From Streptomyces agglomeratus (lineage in GTDB: Bacteria; Actinomycetota; Actinomycetes; Streptomycetales; Streptomycetaceae), in NCBI RefSeq assembly GCF_001746415.1, contig NZ_MEHJ01000001.1, forward strand, positions 5,276,501-5,340,500: a stretch of DNA of 64,000 bases, in the 5' to 3' direction. The notes below the pieces were generated by a model, which saw only the letters and a program-made list of their open reading frames with translations, searched no databases and was not told the DNA's origin. Positions 63,542 through 64,000 of the stretch are shown here, piece after piece (the stretch's first letter is position 1; each line of letters starts with the position of its first letter). A program made the position numbers and the translations under genes.

Positions 63542-64000
63542 CCGCCCAGCTGATCACCGGGGCCGTCCTGCTGGTCGTGGTCGCCTGGCTGGCGGCCTGC
63601 GCGGAGGCCGGCATCGCCCGCGTCTCCAGCTTCCGGGCCGCCGAGGCCGTACGGTCGGGCCGGCGCGGAAGCGCCAAGCTGGCGCAGGTCGCCTCCGACC
63701 CGGTCCGGTACCTCAACGTCGCCCTCCTGATGCGGGTGGCCTGCGAAATGGCCGCCGGTGTCCTCGTCACGTACGCCTGCCTGCGGGAGTTCGACGAGAC
63801 CTGGGAGGCACTGACCATCGCCATCGCGGTGATGGTCCTCGTCTCGTACGTCGCCGTCGGCGTCTCGCCGCGCACCATCGGCCGCCAGCACCCGCTCAAC
63901 ACGGCGACCGCGTCCGCCTACGTGCTGCTGCCGCTGGCCCGCGTCATGGGCCCCGTCCCGCAGCTGCTGATCCTCATCGGCAACGCCCTCACCCCCGGCA
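63538..64000 (+). CDS. CNNM/CorC-like hemolysin-family membrane protein, N-terminal part (3' truncated by window edge)
   Basis: ATG 63538 overlaps the ybeY stop. The visible ~154 residues begin [20 protein letters not shown] and contain the DUF21-like transmembrane segment with [20 protein letters not shown] and [17 protein letters not shown]. The CBS and CorC_HlyC domains expected in this family lie beyond the window. The gene order phoH-ybeY-CNNM is conserved in actinobacteria. Confidence 0.9.
   Translation, partial: MTAQLITGAVLLVVVAWLAACAEAGIARVSSFRAAEAVRSGRRGSAKLAQVASDPVRYLNVALLMRVACEMAAGVLVTYACLREFDETWEALTIAIAVMVLVSYVAVGVSPRTIGRQHPLNTATASAYVLLPLARVMGPVPQLLILIGNALTPG

Noticed and set aside
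1..64000. CRISPR arrays, rRNA genes and biosynthetic gene clusters
   Set aside because: No regularly spaced identical repeats with unique spacers, no rRNA-like segments and no polyketide/peptide synthase modules were seen; the tandem repeats found have no spacers.

Overview
The window is high-GC actinobacterial chromosome, almost certainly Streptomyces. Protein families, gene order (obg, wall-glycopolymer genes, proB, proA, nadD, rsfS, leuS, comEA/comEC, holA, rpsT, lepA, hemW, hrcA, dnaJ, rsmE, rnz, phoH, ybeY), GTG starts and many leaderless promoters all fit. Most of it is conserved core genome; one short region is foreign.

Layout. Positions 1-6540 hold the 3' end of obg, then a cell-envelope block: a cytidylyltransferase-reductase fusion, a membrane glycerophosphotransferase, a family 2 glycosyltransferase and a dTDP-4-dehydrorhamnose reductase. 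Positions 6681-16830 carry proB and proA with hypothetical membrane proteins, an M48 protease, nadD, an LCP-like protein with a glutamine-rich tail, rsfS, and a histidine phosphatase that appears to start with CTG. Two identical tRNA-Ala(GGC) genes (16897 and 19340) flank a gene-poor stretch, two tiny cysteine-motif genes and a GT87 mannosyltransferase. A divergent block follows: a NuoF-like flavoprotein/ferredoxin and a ferric-reductase-like membrane protein on the minus strand, and leuS on the plus strand behind a leucine-rich leader peptide and attenuator.

The most interesting region is 27847-39317. The DNA-uptake genes comEA and comEC are decayed. comEA needs two single-base frameshifts to be read and comEC probably one. 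comEC is also split by a 7.58 kb element (30996-38573). The element lies between two copies of GACATC, has short terminal inverted repeats (TTCCCT, then GCGTGTTGA), and its removal with one GACATC copy rejoins the comEC frame exactly. It encodes three overlapping tyrosine-recombinase genes and a small DUF6262/TnpC-like protein (Tn554-like or recombinase-trio organisation), a visibly AT-richer cargo gene with a DUF4062 (TIR-like) domain that may be an anti-phage effector, and a remnant of an HNH endonuclease gene.

From 39476 to the end the window returns to housekeeping genes: a PNPOx-like protein, holA, rpsT, lepA, an acyl-CoA synthetase, a SpoIIE-type phosphatase, hemW, a DUF3097 protein and an MBL hydrolase, hrcA (with CIRCE) and dnaJ, a nitronate monooxygenase, rsmE, HIT, rnz, an adenosine/adenine deaminase, glucarate dehydratase, a PfkB kinase, phoH, ybeY and a truncated CNNM/CorC-like membrane protein. 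No rRNA, CRISPR array or secondary-metabolite cluster was seen. All family assignments come from reading the translations; no database search was run.
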